A stretch of DNA of 57,250 nt from Flavobacteriales bacterium UBA6049 (GTDB lineage Bacteria > Bacteroidota > Bacteroidia > Flavobacteriales_G > Salibacteraceae): NCBI GenBank assembly GCA_002429085.1, contig DIYR01000164.1, positions 1 through 57,250 of the forward strand, given 5' to 3'. Shown piece by piece: positions 53,981 to 57,250 of the stretch; position 1 is the stretch's first letter, and the number at the start of each line of letters is the position of its first letter. The position numbers and the translations under genes are program-made. Under the pieces are notes generated by a model. The model saw only the letters and a list, made by a program, of their open reading frames with translations, had not been told where the DNA came from and made no database searches.

Positions 53981-54682
53981 ATGTTGCATTCATTGTTAGC
54001 CCAAATCTCTACCCCTTCGGATTCAACTGCTGCTGCCTTGGAAGGCGTTTCTCGTGAAGAGACTCTTAGCGTGTTAGAATTAATCCAAGGTGGTGGATGG
54101 TATATCATGGGGCCGTTAGGTATACTTTCTATTGTAGCCGTTTACATTTTTATTGAGCGCTTTAGAGCTATCCAAACTGTAGTAAAAGGAAATACTGCAT
54201 TTATGGACGAAATAAGTGGTCATATCAAAGAAGGAAACATCGATAAAGCCAGATCGGTTTGCCGTTCAGTCGATAACCCTTTCTCACGGATGATTGAGAA
54301 AGGAATCATGCGAATTGGTAAACCAATGCCAGATATCGTAATGGCAATTGAAGCCGAGGGTAAATTAGAGGTTACCAAACTTGAACAATCTCTTTCTCTT
54401 GAAGCTACCATTGCTGGTGCTGCACCAATGATTGGTTTTTTGGGCACAGTTATTGGTATGATTAACACGTTCCATGAAATGTATGCCGCAGGAAATGCAA
54501 TTGAATTAGATCAGCTTTCTGGTGGTATTATGCAAGCCATGGTAACAACAGCGGCTGGATTGGTAATTGGTATTATTGCGTATTTAGCATACAATATCTT
54601 AATCAGTAAAATAGATCGTGTAACCTTCATCATGGATGAAATCAATGTGAAGTTTACCGATATGTTGCAAGAACCTGCATAG
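53981..54682 (+). CDS. exbB: ExbB/TolQ-family proton channel
   Basis: 233 aa with three membrane helices (about 44-62, 140-162, 183-203) and the family proton-channel sequence GAAPMIGFLGTVIGMINTFHEMYAAG, AMVTTAAGLVIGIIAYLAYN. N-terminal acidic segment (21 residues before the first helix) is cytosolic or periplasmic by family type. Works with ExbD and TonB in the inner membrane. Two-base gap to exbD. Confidence 0.95.
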   Translation: MLHSLLAQISTPSDSTAAALEGVSREETLSVLELIQGGGWYIMGPLGILSIVAVYIFIERFRAIQTVVKGNTAFMDEISGHIKEGNIDKARSVCRSVDNPFSRMIEKGIMRIGKPMPDIVMAIEAEGKLEVTKLEQSLSLEATIAGAAPMIGFLGTVIGMINTFHEMYAAGNAIELDQLSGGIMQAMVTTAAGLVIGIIAYLAYNILISKIDRVTFIMDEINVKFTDMLQEPA

Positions 54683-54683
54683 T

Positions 54684-55076
54684 ATGGCAATTAAGTCTAG
54701 AAATAGAGTAAGTGTTGAATTCAGCATGTCGTCAATGACGGATATCGTATTCCTATTGCTGATATTTTTCATCATTGCTTCTACCTTAATTAGCCCAAAT
54801 GGAATGAAGGTTTTATTACCGAAAAGCTCTCAGAAAACAACTGGGAAGCAAAATATTTCGGTATCTATCACGGAAGACCTTCACTATTACATCAATACTA
54901 CAGAAGTACAACCCGGTCAAATTGAAGCCATCCTTAAAGAACGATTAGCTGGGGAAGAAAAACCAGGTATTGTGCTTCGCACCGATGAAAATGTTGATGT
55001 AAAATACGTTGTAGAAGTAATGGATATTGCGCAACGTAACAAGTATCAAGTTGTACTTGCAACTAGAGGAAGCTAA
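54684..55076 (+). CDS. exbD: ExbD/TolR-family energiser subunit
   Basis: 130 aa. One helix near the N-terminus with the conserved membrane Asp in SMTDIVFLLLIFFIIASTLI and a periplasmic domain ending with VKYVVEVMDIAQRNKYQVVLATRGS, usual for ExbD. Its periplasmic domain starts with KVLLPKSSQ. Co-transcribed with exbB and tonB; tonB starts 10 bases downstream. Confidence 0.94.
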   Translation: MAIKSRNRVSVEFSMSSMTDIVFLLLIFFIIASTLISPNGMKVLLPKSSQKTTGKQNISVSITEDLHYYINTTEVQPGQIEAILKERLAGEEKPGIVLRTDENVDVKYVVEVMDIAQRNKYQVVLATRGS

Positions 55077-55086
55077 AGAACTGCCA

Positions 55087-55902
55087 ATGCAAGTTTGGGA
55101 AGATAAATATAAACGCGAAGGGCTTATTGGAACCATTTTGGTTCACGTAATGCTCTTTTTGTTATTCCTCTTTGTTGGTCTTCCTTATATGGTTCCAAAA
55201 CCTGCACAAGGTATTACCATAAATTTTGGAACAAGCGCAGAAGGAAGTGGCGAAATAGAACCTGAAACTACTGGTGACCCCGTTTCAAATCCTACTCCTG
55301 ATCCACAACCAGACCCCACTCCTACTGATCCTACTCCACCTGTTGACGCTCCCGAAGAAGTAGTAACTCAAGATGATGTAGAAGCTCCTGAAGTGCAAGC
55401 TACAGAAACTCCGAAGCCAGAAAAACCAAAAGAAAAACCAGTTGAGGAACCAAAAGAAGAACCAGAACCAAAACCTACTATCAGTAATAAGCTGAATAGT
55501 GCTTTAGACAAATTCAAGCAAAGCTCTAGTCAATCTGGTGGCAGCGAAGGTGATGATCAAAACAAGACAGGAAACAAAGGGCAAATTAATGGTGAAAAGG
55601 GGGCTGGCGCATATACAGGTGGAGGCAGTGGTAATGGAAATTACCAGCTAGGAAATAGAAAAGCATTATCTCGTCCCAAACCAAATTATACCTGTCAAGA
55701 AGAAGGTAAAGTAGTCATAGATATTCGTGTAGATCGAAACGGAAATACTTTAAAAGCTTCAGTTGGTAAAGGAACCACTAATTCTGCTGAATGCTTAACG
55801 CAACAAGCCATTCAAGCGGCTTTAAAAACTAAGTGGCAGTCCACACCCGATGCACCTATTGAACAAGTAGGTAAGATAACGTATCACTTTATCTTAAATT
55901 AA
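55087..55902 (+). CDS. tonB: Energy transducer TonB
   Basis: 271 aa from the ATG at 55087 (MQVWEDKYKREGLIGTILVH), the first Met with a normal TonB N-terminus; the longer frame to 55027 lies inside exbD. One membrane helix (about 13-32), a proline/acid-rich periplasmic spacer (about 65-145) with TDPTPPVDAPEEVV and KPEKPKEKPVEEPKEEPEPKP, a Gly/Asn/Ser-rich segment and a C-terminal domain (about 195-271: CQEEGKVVIDIRVDRNGNTLKASVGKG ... ITYHFILN) of TonB-box-binding type. Transmits ExbBD energy to outer-membrane transporters. Confidence 0.93.
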   Translation: MQVWEDKYKREGLIGTILVHVMLFLLFLFVGLPYMVPKPAQGITINFGTSAEGSGEIEPETTGDPVSNPTPDPQPDPTPTDPTPPVDAPEEVVTQDDVEAPEVQATETPKPEKPKEKPVEEPKEEPEPKPTISNKLNSALDKFKQSSSQSGGSEGDDQNKTGNKGQINGEKGAGAYTGGGSGNGNYQLGNRKALSRPKPNYTCQEEGKVVIDIRVDRNGNTLKASVGKGTTNSAECLTQQAIQAALKTKWQSTPDAPIEQVGKITYHFILN

Positions 55903-55904
55903 TC

Positions 55905-57137
55905 ATGATGACTTATGACGAAACGTTGAGCTACCTGTTTCAACAGTTTCCGATGTATCAGAAAGTGGGTGAAACTGCCTATAAAGCTGATCTTGGCCCC
56001 ATCACTTCCTTGTTAGATCAACTTGGGCATCCTGAAAAAAACTTAAGATGTATCCATATTGCCGGAACGAACGGAAAGGGTAGCGTTTCACATTTATTGG
56101 CAAGTGCTCTTCAGGCCAATGGTTATAAGGTAGGTTTGTATACTTCTCCTCACCTAGTCGACTTTAGAGAACGTATCAAAATCAATGGCTCATACATTTC
56201 AAAAGAGTACGTCACAAACTTCGTAGAAGAGCACAAAAGTGACTTTGAAAAAGTATCACCCTCTTTCTTTGAATGGAGCGTAGCATTGGCCTTTTCCTAT
56301 TTTGCACAAGCAGAGTTAGATATTGCCATTATAGAAGTTGGTATGGGAGGCAGATTAGATGCTACCAACGTTATTCTTCCTGAGCTATCAATTATTACGA
56401 ACATCGGATTTGATCATCAGCAGTTTCTAGGTAATACTCTTGCTAAAATTGCTACAGAAAAAGCTGGAATCATTAAACCAAATACACTAGTAGTTATTGG
56501 AGAAACCCAATCTGAAACGACCTCAGTATTCAAACAAATTGCACAAGCCAATGAAGCCCTAATTGTATTTGCCGATCAGCAAACACAAACAAATCTTCAA
56601 ACCGATTTAAAGGGTGCGTATCAATCTAAGAATCTTCAAACAGTTCATGTGGCTTTAGAGCAACTTGCTTCTATGTGGAACCTTGACTACGATAAATCTC
56701 AAGAAGGTCTTTTAAATGTGGCAAACAACACAAAGCTGTTAGGTAGATGGCAGCTGTTACAAGAAGCTCCAAAGGTTATTGCAGACGTTGGTCATAATTC
56801 GGAAGGACTTGCTTTCAACATGGAACAGCTACAAAAAGAACGTCAAGGAGCACTTTTCGTGTTACTCGGCTTTGTTTCTGATAAAAATTTAGAGTCACTC
56901 ACACATTTGTTTCCAATAGATGCCACTTACATTTCTTGTGAAGCAAACAACCCGCGTTCAATCTCAAAAAAAACGCTACATAATTGGCTCATTAAGAAAC
57001 AGTTTAACACAGAGTGGATAGGTGGTTCCATACACGAACAGCTCCAACGACTAATGCCTAGACTAACCTCTAACGATACCCTATATATTGGTGGGAGTAC
57101 ATTTGTAGTTGCAGAAATTTTCGATTTTTTCTCATGA
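55905..57137 (+). CDS. folC: Folylpolyglutamate synthase/dihydrofolate synthase
   Basis: 410 aa Mur-ligase-like enzyme. ATP-binding GTNGKGSVSHLL (54-65), SPHLVDFRERIKINGSYIS, EVGMGGRLDATNV, ITNIGFDHQQFLGNTLAKIATEKAGIIKP, KLLGRWQLLQEAPKVIADVGHNSEGL. Adds glutamates to folates and may also make dihydrofolate. Its ATG is 2 bases past the tonB stop, so the exbB-exbD-tonB unit reads into it. Start could also be Met2. Confidence 0.95.
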   Translation: MMTYDETLSYLFQQFPMYQKVGETAYKADLGPITSLLDQLGHPEKNLRCIHIAGTNGKGSVSHLLASALQANGYKVGLYTSPHLVDFRERIKINGSYISKEYVTNFVEEHKSDFEKVSPSFFEWSVALAFSYFAQAELDIAIIEVGMGGRLDATNVILPELSIITNIGFDHQQFLGNTLAKIATEKAGIIKPNTLVVIGETQSETTSVFKQIAQANEALIVFADQQTQTNLQTDLKGAYQSKNLQTVHVALEQLASMWNLDYDKSQEGLLNVANNTKLLGRWQLLQEAPKVIADVGHNSEGLAFNMEQLQKERQGALFVLLGFVSDKNLESLTHLFPIDATYISCEANNPRSISKKTLHNWLIKKQFNTEWIGGSIHEQLQRLMPRLTSNDTLYIGGSTFVVAEIFDFFS

Positions 57138-57140
57138 TTG

Positions 57141-57171
57141 TTTGGCAGGAATAAAAACTCACTTATATTTG
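57141..57171 (+). promoter_or_regulatory. Promoter of the tRNA-Val gene
   Basis: TTTG (57141-57144), 19 bases, TATATTTG (57164-57171): an exact fit to the Bacteroidota consensus with standard spacing. Start expected near 57178, 34 bases before the tRNA. Confidence 0.7.
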
Positions 57172-57211
57172 CACCCCGATCGCAAAAAGGATGTGATCAA
57201 AACAACAAAAA

Positions 57212-57250
57212 GGGCGATTAGCTCAGCTGGTTCAGAGCACCTGCCTTACA
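57212..57250 (+). tRNA. tRNA-Val (anticodon TAC), cut by the window edge
   Basis: GGGCGAT acceptor, TA, D stem GCTC/GAGC with loop AGCTGGTTCA, then CCTGC and the start of the anticodon loop CTTACA. Loop positions 3-5 read TAC. The rest of the gene is beyond the right edge, so the assignment uses only the 5' half. Confidence 0.85.

Noticed and set aside
1..57250. CRISPR array, prophage, integrase or insertion sequence
   Set aside because: No regularly spaced direct repeats, phage structural genes, recombinase or transposase could be recognised.

Overview
The window looks like chromosomal DNA from a low-GC member of the Bacteroidota, most probably a marine or aquatic Flavobacteriales of the Cryomorphaceae/Crocinitomicaceae/Schleiferiaceae type. 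The evidence is a type IX secretion (T9SS) core locus (porU, porV, a PorP/SprF-like gene, gldJ), cargo proteins with T9SS C-terminal sorting domains, TRL-like and other small lipoproteins, a kynurenine branch (kynU, kmo), an NhaD-type sodium/proton antiporter, and promoters of the Bacteroidota form TTTG-N18/19-TAnnTTTG. The family-level placement is inference.

Layout. 1-9350: three tandem, minus-strand, surface-adhesin-like T9SS cargo paralogues (the first runs off the left edge), with a 598-bp gap holding a terminator and an inverted-repeat element. 9500-15760: methionine/SAM cycle: metK on the minus strand, and divergently a SAM-I riboswitch followed by a two-gene MetH and metF. 15806-18049: a membrane glycosyltransferase convergent with a DUF3667-like membrane protein. 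18064-23661: hemL, then kynU, a 36-codon membrane microprotein, kmo and an outer-membrane protein, with a convergent metallo-beta-lactamase-fold hydrolase. 23759-30284: a large propeller plus barrel protein, a half-size TauE, an M20 amidohydrolase, a His/Met-rich lipoprotein, SCO, cytochrome c and a tiny His-rich membrane protein. 30370-38900 (minus): pheT, a lipoprotein, three TRL-like lipoproteins, recG, and pyruvate dehydrogenase E2 and E1 alpha. 39000-48700: cdd, porV and porU on the minus strand, divergent from porP/sprF-like, gldJ and murF. 48756-57137: acyl-CoA dehydrogenase, anmK, a Glu/Leu-type dehydrogenase, nhaD, exbB-exbD-tonB and folC. The right edge cuts a tRNA-Val(TAC) that has a near-consensus promoter.

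How the parts connect. The T9SS locus (PorU sortase, PorV shuttle, PorP/SprF-like protein, GldJ) belongs to the machine that would export and anchor the three adhesin-like proteins at the left edge. MetK, MetH and MetF form the SAM cycle, with the riboswitch setting MetH/MetF expression. SCO, cytochrome c and the His/Met-rich lipoprotein suggest a periplasmic copper/cytochrome-oxidase assembly group. ExbB-ExbD-TonB energises outer-membrane uptake. I see no insertion-sequence transposase, prophage, CRISPR array or rRNA. The most unusual items are the 5.65-5.97 kb inverted-repeat element, the sequence-homogenised patches between the adhesin paralogues, the microprotein in the kynurenine operon, the copper-type lipoprotein, and the propeller-barrel protein whose peptidase-like N-terminus lacks a zinc motif.
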